From positions 113,922,771 through 113,986,770 of the forward strand of contig NW_026262581.1 of the NCBI RefSeq assembly GCF_021869535.1: DNA of 64,000 nt. Direction: 5' to 3'. The notes under the pieces were generated by a model. It had not been told where the DNA came from. It ran no database searches and was given only the letters and a program-made list of their open reading frames with translations. This stretch comes from Mytilus californianus. Taxonomy: Eukaryota; Mollusca; Bivalvia; Mytilida; Mytilidae. Each line of letters begins with the position of its first letter. Position 1 is the stretch's first letter. Below, piece by piece: positions 1 through 11,337 of the stretch. Position numbers and translations under genes: made by a program.

Positions 1-784
1 TTAGTTGCAGATGGTAGAAAATTGTCATGTAAAGTGGAAAACAATGTTTATAGAACGATCTTTATTAGTTCAATTTTAAAGGTCCGCAGGTTGATAACTA
101 TTTAAATTAAAAACTATCTCATATTATAGAACATTTAATTTGTAGCTTTTTAATCATTAAACCTTTCTTTCGAAATTATTATGAAACTAAGGATCCAACT
201 CTAGGGCAACGTAAACCTAAGATGTATTTGGCTATTATTTTTAGGATCTTTTTTATCATATAGTTCTATACAAGATTCGGGTCTTAAACGTCCTTGATTT
301 TCAAATTTTCGGTTTTGAGCGTTCCGGATGAAGGTTAATCCAGAAAAGCGATTCGGACGCATAAAATTTATGAAGTGTTGTTTTACAGTGTTTTTAACTT
401 GAAAAAAATTCTTCATGGCGGGAAGCAACCATAGAATTATCTGATTTTTATTCACATTTGAAGAAAAAAAATCTAGAAGAAAAAATATCTGTTGATCGTA
501 TTAATTATTCCGGTAAGAAGGCTTCAAAAGCAGTCTTTTCCCATCATACAATAAAAAAAACCCTTATAAATCTTTCTGATTTTGTATAAAGCCATGACTA
601 ATAGAACTATAATTTTGCAATGAAACTTAATTGTACTTAGTCTACAGAAATAGAAAAAAAGCTTGGTCGTTATGAGTGAAATTAAAACTTTTAGTCTGGG
701 GAAACAAGGTTGTTAGATGAAATGTCATTGAACTAGCGAGTACTCTTGGATAGGTACTTTGTGTCTTCTGAATATGTTTATATA
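1..784. other. AT-rich non-coding stretch
   Basis: I see no gene, RNA or recognisable repeat here. Short open frames exist on the minus strand but have no recognisable protein content. Confidence 0.5.
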
Positions 785-795
785 TAAAAAAGAAG

Positions 796-1168
796 ATGTG
801 GTATGATTGCCAATGAGACAACTCTCAACAAGAGACCAAATGACACAGAAATTAAAAACTATAGGTCACCGTACGGCCTTCAACAATGAGCAAAGCCCAT
901 ACCGCACAGTCAGCTAAAAAAGGCCCCGAAATGACAATGTAAAACAATTCAAAAGAGAAAACTAACGGCCTAATGTATGGTCAAAAAATGAACGAAAAAC
1001 AAATATGTAACACATAAACAAACGACAACCACTAAATTACAGGCTCCTGACTTGGACAGGCTCATACAAACAGAATGTGGCGGTGTTAAACATGTTAACA
1101 GGATCCCAACCCTCCCCCTAACCTGGGACAGTGGTGTAACAGTACAACATAAGAACGAGCTATAATTG
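796..1168 (+). repeat. Dispersed mussel repeat (gatgtggtatgattgcc family), forward copy
   Basis: The block starts gatgtggtatgattgcc and runs through ggtcaccgtacggccttca, caggctcctgacttgg and aaccctccccctaacctggg to cagtacaacataagaacg. I recognise it as one of the commonest dispersed sequences in Mytilus genomes. Other copies or pieces lie at 1236-1532, 1755-1789, 4716-4792, 34598-34905 and 48388-48765, so the family is supported by the window alone. It has no coding capacity. Confidence 0.8.
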
Positions 1169-1192
1169 TTTGTTTGTTTGTTTGTTTGTTTA
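1167..1192. repeat. (GTTT)n microsatellite
   Basis: About six uninterrupted TTTG units sit at the hinge between the forward copy at 796-1168 and the reverse copy that follows. Confidence 0.85.
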
Positions 1193-1235
1193 TTTTGCTT
1201 CGTGTCGATCTTATCAGTCTTGCTCTTTCCAACTG

Positions 1236-1532
1236 ATTTTTACAATTTGTTCTTATGTTGTGCTGTTACATCGGTATGTGCGTGTCCTGAGTCAAAAGCC
1301 TGCAATTGAATTGATGTCGTTGGTTGTCGTAGTCCTAATTGTTTTTCGTTTACCGTTTGAGCATAAATCAGGCCTTTGGTTATGCTTTTGAACTGTTTCA
1401 GATTTGTCATTACGGGACCTTTTATAGTTTACTTTCTGGTATGGGTTTTGCTCATTGTTGAATGCCGTACTGTCACCGTTAGTTGTTTACATCCTCGTCC
1501 TTTGGTCTCATTGACATTTATACCACATCTTA
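1236..1532 (-). repeat. Dispersed mussel repeat, reverse copy
   Basis: This is the reverse complement of the 796-1168 family: ttgttcttatgttgtgctgt at the left, ttgctcattgttgaatgccg and tttggtctcattgacatt at the right, ending near ataccacatct. It is clearly diverged from the forward copy, so the pair is not a recent palindromic duplication. With the forward copy it makes a head-to-head inverted arrangement around the GTTT run. Confidence 0.75.
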
Positions 1533-1754
1533 TTTTTACATCTCTTTGGAAAACGTCAATACCAAAACCGTATGGTAACATGATTTGCTGAAACTAAGCG
1601 AAGATGATTTGTACTATAGCAACACATTTTGAACAAGAATTCGACCCAATGATTACAGACAGGAAATTTAGCAGGAAATGCCACTTTATGTTCATTATGT
1701 TTATTGAAAATCGTCATGAAAATTGCTTACATCCACTTCATTTGAACTTTGGTT

Positions 1755-1789
1755 GATAGTTGTCTTATTGGAAATCATACCACATCTCC
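1755..1789 (-). repeat. Terminal fragment of the same mussel repeat
   Basis: The stretch matches the reverse complement of the first 35 bases of the family (gttgtctcattggcaatcataccacatc with a few changes). It is a small isolated end piece. Confidence 0.6.
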
Positions 1790-1795
1790 TTATTT

Positions 1796-2565
1796 AGTCT
1801 AAGGACTATTTGACTTAAAAAAGTTAAATGTGTTTTCAAAATGTTTTGTGAGTTTTGCTGACGAAGGTTATATGAGAAGCAATATTTGTTCGGAAGACAA
1901 TCGGTATCATACGTTTTATTACCACTGACTCGTTCCCTGCTGTAAATACGGATGTACTACTCACCAAGTAGTCAGTGCTTTGGTGATAGTATGATTGACA
2001 TACTACATTTTGCTTGTAAATATCCCATTTATAAGTCATGCATTTTTTCTAAAAACTAATGTTTCCTCTTCTACAAACAAAGTTGACCTTAAACGGTATT
2101 GTCTTATTTGTTTTGGATCGTTTGGTTTTTATGCTCTCCAACGTTTAGGTCTCGAGCGTACATAGAACAGATGAATGGTTATTTCAGAAACACATTTGCG
2201 CACGAAAATCAGTTTCAAACGATTTATGGCTATCACTGGAGCGGTACCGCTTCTGATGACTTATCTGTACTTAAGGGTAAAATGCGACCAGTTGTAAGTG
2301 CTTCATAACTGACACGATTTAAATGGTGAATGTCGCTTAAAAGGAGGAGGAATGACAAGAGCAATTATCTGGTCCCCTGAAATTCCCCAAAAAAGTAAAA
2401 TTCTTCAATCCTCCCAAATTACGTTAGTTCAGTTCTTCAAGCTAGACTGATTAAGATAAAACAAATATGAGGTACTCAAGTACTAAAACAAATATCAGAA
2501 CTCAAGAAGTGAAAAGATATCAGATATCAGAACTTCCACATTGGTTCCTCAATGCTCTTAAACTT
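1796..2565. other. Non-coding stretch
   Basis: Apart from the weak open frame at 2137-2307 I see nothing I can name. Confidence 0.4.
2137..2307 (+). other. Possible coding fragment, unrecognised
   Basis: An open frame reads SRAYIEQMNGYF and further on YGYHWSGTASDDLS before a stop at about 2306. The composition looks protein-like (aromatic, charged, no low complexity) and a GT-type donor-like ggtaaaatg lies within it. There is no credible start and I recognise no family. It could be a relic exon or chance; it is listed only because it stands out from neighbouring non-coding DNA. Confidence 0.15.
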
Positions 2566-2680
2566 CGTACATTATTTGGCCTTTTTAACTTGTTTGATTC
2601 GAGCGTCACTGACGAGTCTTTTGTAGACGAAACACGCGTCTGGCGTATACAATTTCAATCCTGGTATCTATGATGAGTTT
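2566..2680 (+). repeat. Dispersed mussel repeat (gattcgagcgtcactga family)
   Basis: The core reads tatttggcctttttaact, then gattcgagcgtcactgacga, then gtctggcgtatacaatttc and ggtatctatgatgagttta. A reverse copy lies at 11338-11452 and a short diverged piece at 9158-9200. I recognise the core as a widespread sequence in bivalve genomes and transcript ends. Confidence 0.75.
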
Positions 2681-3714
2681 ATTGTAATTCAAATAGGACT
2701 ACCCTCAGACGTATTTTGGTCGAAGGCGAGACTTGTACCTGCAATAAATAGTTTTATTCAGATATCAATAGCATATAATTGTATGCAATGAAGCAATCTG
2801 CAATAAACTACTATTAATGAACACGTCAATAAGTTCCAGTTGCTACTTCAAAATACAGCATTAATGGGATTAACCGTGTAAAGTTTTCCAACAGTAAAAT
2901 CACACAAGTAGGGACAAGAGAGTACTTAAACAAAATGTTTCATTTGATGCTATTATGAAATATTTGAAGGTTACATTTCCCATCTCCGTAAAGCCGTTTG
3001 TTGGTTTAATCAAAGAAATTTATGTGATGTCGTAATTTGTTAATGCTTTATTACGTTCAATTTATTGCTAGATATTTCGTCGATTGGAAGCGTATGGTAT
3101 GAAGACTTCTATAAAACGCCGTAATTTCCAATCAAACTCACATAAAAGTTACATAAAGGCTTTATCATTTGATTAGCTAGTGTCCAGACAGGACTGGAAA
3201 GACTAATGACCACATAACCAAAACAAACAATATTAGAATTTGATTTCTATGCACATTTTTATGGACAGTATTCAGTCGTCCCCCTCATCTTCCCGAAGTA
3301 TAATAGTTTTGTACAGAATCAATATAACATCTTTATACTGACTTGGATCTTTACATTTGACTTTTGACAAATGGCATAGTTATACGTTTGTGAAATCTTT
3401 ATTCATTAGTCTGGTGAAGATGGTTTGATTATAAGCAATGATCGAATCCTCAATACAAACGTTTAACATAATTATTTTCCTGTCCCAATTCAACAGTCTT
3501 GATGTCTCTACACTTAATATATATAATTTGGGTTTGATGTCAGATTAGTTGTAACTTTTCACAATGTTTTCCTTAATCGGGACATTTCAATAAAATGTTA
3601 TGATGTTGTCACTTGTCTTTCGTCCAAAACCTCATATTCTGTAGAATTGTGTTATTGTGTTGTAATATATATATCATTGCCTTATATTAAAAAAAAATAT
3701 GAATTACTTCAACT
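2681..3714. other. AT-rich non-coding stretch
   Basis: No gene or repeat recognised. Confidence 0.5.
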
Positions 3715-3715
3715 A

Positions 3716-4075
3716 CGTAAACGTTGAAACATACAATACGTGCTCGTACAACAGGAACTGTAAAACAGAGTATTTAAGATACACTATGCATACGTTGAAA
3801 CATACAGTACATGCTCGTACAACAGGAAATGTAAAACAGAGTATTTAAGATACACTATGCATACGTTGAAACATACAATACATGCTCGTACAACAGGAAA
3901 TGTAAAACAGAGTATCTAAGATACACTATGCACACGTTGAAACATACAATACATGCTCGTACAACAGGAAATGTAAAACAGAGTATTTAAGATACACTAT
4001 GCACACGTTGAAACATACAATACATGCTCGTACAACAGGAACTGTAAAACAGAGTATTTAAGATACACAATACAC
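3716..4075. repeat. Tandem array, five copies of a 71 bp unit
   Basis: Units begin acgttgaaacatacaatac at 3721, 3792, 3863, 3934 and 4005, an exact 71 bp spacing. Each contains tgctcgtacaacagg and gtaaaacagagtatttaag. Units differ by only a few substitutions (for example cgtgctcg/catgctcg and gcatacg/gcacacg), and no copy shows an indel. The homogeneity suggests recent amplification. There is no coding capacity. Confidence 0.95.
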
Positions 4076-4715
4076 ATTATTTCCCTAGAAGAAAAGAATT
4101 TGAGAATTTAAATATAAGGAATTTGATATACCTTTTCACTAGACCTGGTTGGTCTACAACTTCAAAGTTATCACTGAAAAAAATGGCTGGTATTTTCTAC
4201 CTTCATTTTGCATTGTTATAATCAAATGAAACTGATTCGTGCATCCTCTCCGGTGGATCCAAATTACCTACCAAAATAGAAACCAGGGAGCAAAATACAT
4301 TAAAACAAAGCGATGAAAAGTTAGCGTGCCAGTGGTCCAACTTATTAAACGCATCTGTTTTTTCTTAAATCATGGAAATAATACGCCAGTTGTCTCTCCC
4401 TTTCAAATTCACACTTCGATTGAAGGAAGGAATAAATGGTGAACATTTCGTTCAATGATACAAATGCGATGGTACAAGTGAATGGAAAGGTTACAAGACG
4501 CAGTACACATCTTCTGTTGAGGCAAATGAATGGGATAAAGGGAGCACAGTGGGTTTCCAGTAGCTTGTAGAGGCTTAACAGCAGACTACAAAACAGCCGA
4601 CTACAAAACTGACTATGATAGTTTAGCCAACATAAAGCACAAAAAGAAAAAAACGTTTGCCAACTGGACCAAATTGAGTTGAATAAAATGCAAGAATCCC
4701 AATCAGCTGATAAAT
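4076..4715. other. Non-coding stretch
   Basis: Nothing recognisable. Confidence 0.45.
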
Positions 4716-4792
4716 TATCCTAACCTGGAACAGTTATATGACATCGCAACAGTAGAACTAACTGTAAAAATCAGTTGGAAAGGGTTTGACTC
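4716..4792 (+). repeat. Fragment of the gatgtggtatgattgcc-family repeat
   Basis: cctaacctggaacagttat followed by gcaacagtagaact and gtaaaaatcagttggaaag corresponds to the right part of the family seen at 796-1168 and its usual downstream extension. It is diverged and truncated. Confidence 0.5.
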
Positions 4793-5485
4793 GGCAAGAT
4801 GACACAAAGAAAAAATAAAAGACATAAAGTGCCTTTTTTGAGTTATTGACGACGGACGGTCAACGGTATACAATAATAATCCCGTAAACGGATGTATAAA
4901 AACCGAGGGAATCACATGCACCCGAAAAGGAGAGTTACCAGATGCGCCAGGATGAAACAAGGTAGTTGTATCCTACTATACATGCATCCCCCGCCATGGA
5001 CTGGGAATCCAAAATCAGTCAAAATGTCAAATTAAGAAGGTAGTAGTTAATAGATGTTCAAATCTCGTAAATCGATTAGGAAGACACGACAAATCAAGGT
5101 CACAAAAAACAAACCCCAAGTGAATCGTATAAACTCCAAAATGAGCGTGACCGGATGCGACAGAATAAGACAGGGTTGGTGTATCCTGCTATGCATGCAT
5201 CGCCGGCCTTGTATTGGGAATCTTAACTTGTTCAAAATGTCAAATTTAGTCGACAGTAAATTACCGATGTTCAAATCGGAAATAGGACGCAATCGGAAAA
5301 ATAAGAATTAAACGACTATTCTGGTACCTAAAGATCTAAGACTGCGAAATCATGTCGGTAGTGATTTGAGATACAGAGATATCGTATCCGTCAAAACTTA
5401 CGTAGGGTTGATTTCACTCTTTTTTCTTTATACCTCTGATGAAGAAGTTTTTTTTTGTATAAGGAGCACCCCTTGTTAATGAAGT
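4793..5485. other. Non-coding stretch with weak internal similarity
   Basis: Two segments around 4960-5050 and 5170-5240 share ggttggtgtatcctgctat-like, catgcat, tggactgggaatc-like and caaaatgtcaaat words, suggesting a decayed duplication. No gene is seen. Confidence 0.4.
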
Positions 5486-5717
5486 CCGTAAAATGAGATT
5501 TGATTTGATTTTTTGTGTTTTAACGCCACTTTTAAGCACCGCTTTTGGGCTATTTCGTGGCGGCCAGTTTTTATTGGTGGAGGAAGCCGGAGTGCCCGGA
5601 GAAAACCACCGACCTTCGATAGGAAATCTGACAATCCTAGTCAATTAAGATTGGAGGCGAGTGCACCCGCACGAGCGGGGTTCGAACTCACAACCTCAGT
5701 GTTGCCGTAAAATGAGA
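5486..5717 (-). mobile_element. 5'-truncated tRNA-derived SINE with 13 bp target-site duplication
   Basis: On the minus strand the element runs from about 5704 to 5499. It contains a tRNA B-box-like gttcgaaccccgc, then the body aaggtcggtggttttctccg, actccggcttcctccacc and ctggccgccacgaaatagcc, and an AT-rich tail. The 13 bp ccgtaaaatgaga occurs at 5486-5498 and again at 5705-5717 and is read as the target-site duplication. The A box is absent, so the copy is 5'-truncated. The body resembles the conserved central domains of molluscan SINEs; I do not assign a named family. A fuller copy is at 10745-10992. Confidence 0.85.
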
Positions 5718-7106
5718 CGACAACAAACCAATAAAGTTAACCAAAATTGACACTTTGTCGTTGATTATGTATAGCTTTTACTTGTGATGGTGTTGTTCGC
5801 TGGTATCTTATAATCTATTACCTCGACCACTACAGTTTATTTTTAGATAGTATTTTTTGTGAAATATATCAAGTGAAATGTGCAGAGATTTAAAAAATCC
5901 AACAAACCAATATTTCAAAACATTTTCTTTTTAAGACTTTCTATGCCAACAATATAATTTTATTTCAATTGAAAAAAATGGATTTGCCTATTTGGATGTA
6001 TGACACTTGTTCATGGTTGTGATAAATCGGAAAGCGAATTTAGTAAGCGTCAGTTTCTTTTCCTGTGGTAAAATAAACTAGAGATATGGAATTTTAATAG
6101 TGTTAGCACTTGGAAACATGGTATTTCAAACGGGTCTTCAAAAATACTTTTTAATGTTAATTGAATGTGCTTGAAACATATTTTGATAAACAGTTTTCAT
6201 TTTTCTTGGCGTCCTCTGCTTTTGACACTATATAATTGATTTGTGTCCAGTACTTTTATATAAATGCATCACACTAATCCATGTAATGAGAATATGTTGT
6301 TTTATTGAAGAAATTAACCACTGTGATATTACTGTTCCACAGAGATATGGACCACAATGTCGATATCATCAGAACAATCTAATGTGCTTTTCTACAAACA
6401 ATCATACAGCATTCATTGTAATAAGGGATTGAACATAACGAGTACTTTATTTCTTTATTTTGCTCATCAAACATTATTGTTTTAAATTGGTTTCCCGAAC
6501 CTGTCATGGAATTTCATCATTTCCACCGAAGAATGCTTTGTTATTAAGACATAAATGAAAATTACAAGAAACGTTTCAAGACATTAGAGATGCAGATAAA
6601 CTCGGTATATTTTTTCTGGAAAAGAAGACAGAAACTTAACAATTTTTCACGAAATAAGTATAGGTTCGACGTTTGAAGAAATATGAGAAATCTAAAAAAA
6701 AAAAAAAAAGCCTTTAGCATCCCAAATATAACCGATACCACCTCCATTATACAAAACATCTGCACGGCAGACCATTCCCTTAATTAGGAACATAACATGC
6801 TTGGCCATTTCAGGTGTCAATCTTGATCTATGAGTTGAATTTTAAAATGAGAATTGTTATATCCATTCGCCATTCATTTGATTTATTAGGATATATTTTT
6901 GGCGATGAAAAATCCTAATATAGCAGGAAATCCAATTTGTTTACCGATACGTATAAAAACAGTGGGTGTCGTTAAAGGAACCCGTCTTATATATGAACTA
7001 TTTCTGTTAAATGTGACAAATAAATATACGTGTAGCACGTAGCGAAATCGACGAAGAGAATTATCTGGTTATTTTTTATGTGATTTCCCTTTCCTTTCCT
7101 TGGCTG
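5718..7106. other. AT-rich non-coding stretch
   Basis: It contains a poly(A) run near 6693-6708. No gene or named repeat is seen. Confidence 0.5.
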
Positions 7107-7124
7107 ATATATATATATATATAT
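7107..7124. repeat. (AT)9 microsatellite
   Basis: Nine uninterrupted AT units. Confidence 0.9.
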
Positions 7125-7160
7125 GGCTAATTATTCTACCATCAACTTTTCCCTATAATC

Positions 7161-7190
7161 AGGTCTTTCCACTTTTCCGTGGAAAGACCT
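7161..7190. repeat. Perfect 12 bp hairpin aggtctttccac/gtggaaagacct
   Basis: The arms at 7161-7172 and 7179-7190 are perfectly complementary and enclose a 6-base loop. The right-arm word gtggaaagacct recurs at 7913-7924, so this sequence may be the end of a repeat unit rather than an isolated hairpin. Confidence 0.9.
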
Positions 7191-7603
7191 ATTGGTTTTC
7201 TTCTGATTATTATTTTTTTTCTTCCGCCTAATTTTTTTTCCTTCGCTGTTTTTTTGTTTGTTTCGCAAGATGTCGCTTAGACATATGGTATATGATATCG
7301 AACAGTTAATACGCTTTTGAAACTGACACCGCGAAACCAAAGGGGAGGAACACTGTTTTTCTTGTTATTACTTCTACGTCGCAACCGCATAAGAAACCGA
7401 CTAATTTATTTTACCAAATTGCTCGTTATATCCTCAGGATGATTTGATTAATTTTGACCGAAGCTATCCGGAGATTCCATATGAGAGTTATTTCCCCTTA
7501 TGCATTTGATATAAGTGATGTGCATTTGTAACTGAAAAACCATAACTTATAGAGACCTGAGGTCTTTTGATTTGAGGTCCTCGGTCCAAAAAAAAAGAAA
7601 ATA

Positions 7604-7628
7604 AGGTCAAGGTCAAAGGTCAAGGTCA
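7604..7628 (+). promoter_or_regulatory. Four AGGTCA half-sites in tandem
   Basis: AGGTCA occurs at 7604, 7610, 7617 and 7623, giving spacings of 0, 1 and 0. AGGTCA direct repeats are the known half-site pattern of nuclear receptors. There is no gene next to it and it lies in a repeat, so regulatory function is only a possibility. Confidence 0.3.
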
Positions 7629-7924
7629 TATTCTAAATTTTGATTTTGGCTTGTTATCACTTATTTTCAGAGATTGTATAAGATATCGACAAAATATTTT
7701 TACAGCATTGTTAGTTGCGACATGTCATAACACGTAAATTTTAGTTGAAAGGGTACGTAGACATTTAATGGGAGTTTTCGCCCCTTTTATATCTAATATT
7801 AGCTGTATGGTAATATAACTCATTAACAATATATAGTAGAGACCTAAAATGTTTTGATTTGAGGCCATTTAATATTTTTCACATCAAAATATATCGTTTC
7901 GGGTGGAAAGACCTTCAATTATTC

Positions 7925-10744
7925 TCTGACAATTTGTTTTTAATATTGTATTTACATCTCTTCTGAAAAAAAAAAATCCACATGCTTGTTATCTGATCAA
8001 CTCTGAAACTACATGTCCAATTGACCTCAAAATTTGCAGTCAGCAGGGTATACATGTATTGCATCTTCATAGAACAACGTTGTGCAGCTACCTCCCAAGA
8101 ATTTCCGTAGAGAAAAGAAATTGCAATGCCGTAAAAATCGCTTGCTAGCTCCGTAAATCTCCGTGAAATCCTACAATAAAATGTCTGCTCCTAGATTAAA
8201 ATACAAATCTGTGTTACAAACTGGTGCTGAAAAATGTAAATTGTATGAAAATAATCGATAAACGTGTTTTAAAGTTACACAGGATCAATTAAATCCAAAG
8301 CATGCACTGCTCGTGAACTGTGATCAAAACATCAAATACCTACAATGACAAAAGAAATACATTGTGTGTATTCCGTCGCTATACATGTTGTCTGTCCAAC
8401 GTCTCCACCTAAAAAGAAATAAAAATAAAAGTTTTCGTTATTATAAAACTTCGTCACGTGACGCCACAATCTGGCGCGAGACAAATACGCGCGCGGGACC
8501 TTAAATAGAATAAAAACTTTCCAACTAACTAAATACAGAAACTTAACCAACACACTAATATGAACCATTTAAAGAAAGAAAGAAACAAACAAACAAACAA
8601 AAAAACAAACACACACATATCAATCAATCATGTTTCAGAAGGGGAAAGACCGTTTACAATTGCTTTTTTAAAGCAAATGATTTATATTTGTCTAAATATT
8701 TGTTTTCAATTTCATCTAATATAAAATCACGGGAAGACGATTATGGTTCAGGATATTATTTACAGACATTACCATTGACTTATTGACAATGAATCATCTT
8801 ACAACGCTAACGAATAGATAATTTGTAGCTTTCTAAAGACGATATAGAATAATCATACATACATTTATCTACAATTGTACTACCGAAATGACAAATTGAT
8901 ATATTTACATAATATAACGATGAACAAGTGAAAACCTAACAAGTCGTTTAACTGCTGAAACTTAATTGTCAAGAAAATGACCAATCATTAGTTTTCTGTG
9001 TAGTGTTATGTAGACTGTTATTTGTCTTTACTTCGTTTTTTGTTAGTTGTTTTTACGATGTTGTTGTATATTTTTCGTAAAGAATTTTGTTTTCCCCCTT
9101 TCTTGTCTTCTTTTGGCATTTTTTTTATTTCAATGCTCTTCAAATTCATATTTACTTGGCCTTTTAACTGTCTTGATTCGAGCGCTACGAGTCTTATATA
9201 AGTATAAAGCTTGGAATCTTTGTTGAGTTCTTCCTCTGTTTTTGTTGATATTTCTAACATTGAGCTATATTTCATCTTTGCATAGTTTATCTAAAGTAAC
9301 TATAAATGACACGTTGTTAAGTTTAACTTTTTTCAGTTGCATATACATTTTGTATTTTTAACGCAATGTTTCACACATTATTTATGTTTTACAATCAACG
9401 AGATTGCTAACACATTTGAGATCATTTGAGACATTATCAGAAATAATGCTTTTGTATTATTTATATAAAAATTGATATCTTGATAACAAAACGTTAAAAT
9501 GAATTGAGGAAACAAGTTACTGTATAAATATGTCATATTCTAACTTGGAAGGGACCTGACTGACGTACAGTGATTATATCAGGACTATCAATTTTGTTTA
9601 AATTACAGCTCCATCTATCATTGAATATTGCAATCATATATAAAGGGCATTTTCATTCAAAGAGAATAATGTTGTATAATATTTTGGAGTATTATTCGTT
9701 AGTGGAAAGACTTAGAAATAATTGACGATAGTTATTATAACTAGAACAAAAAAGTATTTATAAAAGTCTTCAGTTTCATACATGACATATGAACTTGACA
9801 TTGAAGATACTATCCTCACTAGAGGATCTACTACTTTCTGGATCTCTTTTTTTAAATTGATTCAGATTAAATAAAATCAAACGAGGATCATTCCCAGCTG
9901 TTTCAACTTCAACGAAATCTGTTTCAAATTGACCAAACCCGGGCTTCAGATTTACTATAAACTATACGATCTAAGGACGATTTGAATTAGATGTGGACAC
10001 TACAAATTTTGCCTATTTAGTATATCTCCCAGTGTTTACGCTAATACTACGTTTCCAATGACAAGCTTCTTGATAATGTGTTGTTGGTAACACAAAAAAA
10101 AACATTCCATCAACGGTTTCAAATGGTTAAGTTGAAGTCATCCTTCTGAACAGACGCAAACATGATTTGGTGGCCCGTGATGGAATATCTGTACCACCGA
10201 TGATCATCGGTATGTTTTACTTGTAGTAGCCACAATCACCGATTGCGACTTATCACCCTGCTATTTGCATGTGCAAAACACCTTAATATTGACGTTGTAA
10301 AACGGAACTTTTTGAAATGGAATAAGAAATCGTACTAAAATACTGAAGGATTTCCGGAAAACTGAGGAATTGTACAAAAAGTGTTGCAGCAGATTTTTCA
10401 CTGCGGTTTTGAAAACTTATTTCATTGATAAAACCGTGGGCATAAATTGCAAGGGTCATCAGTTATTACTTTTAATTATACTTTTTTTTATTAAAGAATA
10501 TCCGGGTTATCTAGATTTTCGATTTAAAATCTTTCTGAAGTTCTTAATGCCAACTTTTTTACGGTAACACATGGCCTTCACAAATATTATAATGATGTAT
10601 ATTCAAGCATTCTTTAATTTCTAACGATCTATCCAAAATATTGTGGATTTAATTGTTACAAATTAATCAGTGGAGGATTCTTGCTTTCAAGAGAATGACG
10701 AATAATAAAACAAAAGATTGACTGTTGTTATATTTACTTGTTTA
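7925..10744. other. Non-coding stretch with small motifs
   Basis: It contains the 12 bp palindrome cgtcacgtgacg at 8452-8463 (E-box core cacgtg), an AAAC-type simple run at about 8578-8612, and the repeat fragment at 9158-9200. No gene is recognised. Confidence 0.45.
9158..9200 (+). repeat. Fragment of the gattcgagcgtcactga-family repeat
   Basis: cttggccttttaactgtctt then gattcgagcgctacgagtct matches the core at 2566-2680 with small deletions. Confidence 0.45.
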
Positions 10745-10992
10745 TATATTGCTGCTAAACGCCACTTTCAGCTACCTTGGCTATATCATGGCAATCAGTG
10801 TTTATCGGTGGACAAAACCGAAGTGCATGAAGAGAACCACCGACCTTCGATGAAAACTGGCATTCCTTGTTAAGAAAGATCAGAGACCAAACATACCCAG
10901 GCGCAAGCGGGGTTCGAACTCACAACTTTTGAGTTGACAGGATTGTGATCGTCGTGGATGAACAACTTAGACGACTAGGCCACCGAGGCCTG
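10745..10992 (-). mobile_element. tRNA-derived SINE, near full length
   Basis: Read on the minus strand it starts ggcctcggtggcctagtcg (tRNA A-box region, 10971-10990), has the B-box region gagttcgaaccccgcttgcg, then the body catcgaaggtcggtggttct and gccatgatatagccaaggta. It ends near the gtttagcagcaatat junction. Both internal Pol III promoter boxes are recognisable. It shares the body with 5499-5704 but is more diverged. I could not find a clean target-site duplication. Confidence 0.75.
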
Positions 10993-11337
10993 ACTATTAG
11001 TATGGCTACGGCAATCAACTTATCATACTTGTATTAACCGGAGAAAGCACTAGACACTATGATGCGAGATTTTGATGGCTGTCACTATGATACTGCATTT
11101 TGACAAAAAAATTTCAGAGGAAATTTTATTAAATCTTGCTCACATTAAATATTAAAGAGAAAATAATACCTTTTAATTGAAATTAAAACATTACATATAT
11201 GCATAGATACACCGATCTGGAAACAACAGCAACTACTTTAGTAGTTGTGATATATCATTACAAAACAACAAAGTACTGAATTGTCTGAAAAAAGTACTGA
11301 TAAGTACTGGATTGACTGCAAGCCAACAGTCTGATAA
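10993..11337. other. Non-coding stretch
   Basis: Nothing recognised until the repeat at 11338. Confidence 0.4.

Larger units (their letters stand above)
7161..7924. mobile_element. Candidate non-autonomous element bounded by aggtctttccac
   Basis: The inverted words aggtctttccac (7161) and gtggaaagacct (7913) bound 764 bp, which would make 12 bp terminal inverted repeats. The word aattattct flanks both sides (7129-7137 and 7917-7925), though the right copy overlaps the end. The interior has a degenerate internal duplication: agagacctgaggtcttttga near 7551 and agagacctaaaatgttttga near 7840. There is no coding capacity. It could equally be a decayed dispersed repeat without transposon ends. 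Confidence 0.4.

Noticed and set aside
1170-1591. Hydrophobic open frames resembling membrane proteins
   Set aside because: They fall in the reverse copy of a dispersed mussel repeat; similar frames recur in the repeat copy at 48388-48765 and have no start or context.
3716-4075. CRISPR array
   Set aside because: The 71 bp units are contiguous with no unique spacers, and the genome is animal.
5630-5704. tRNA gene suggested by the gttcgaaccccgc B box
   Set aside because: It belongs to a SINE; there is no A box and no cloverleaf partner.
8452-8463. cgtcacgtgacg palindrome as a promoter element
   Set aside because: No gene or TATA context nearby; a 12 bp palindrome alone is weak evidence.
10920-10992. 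tRNA gene with A and B boxes
   Set aside because: The tRNA-like head continues directly into the SINE body, and the stems are degraded.
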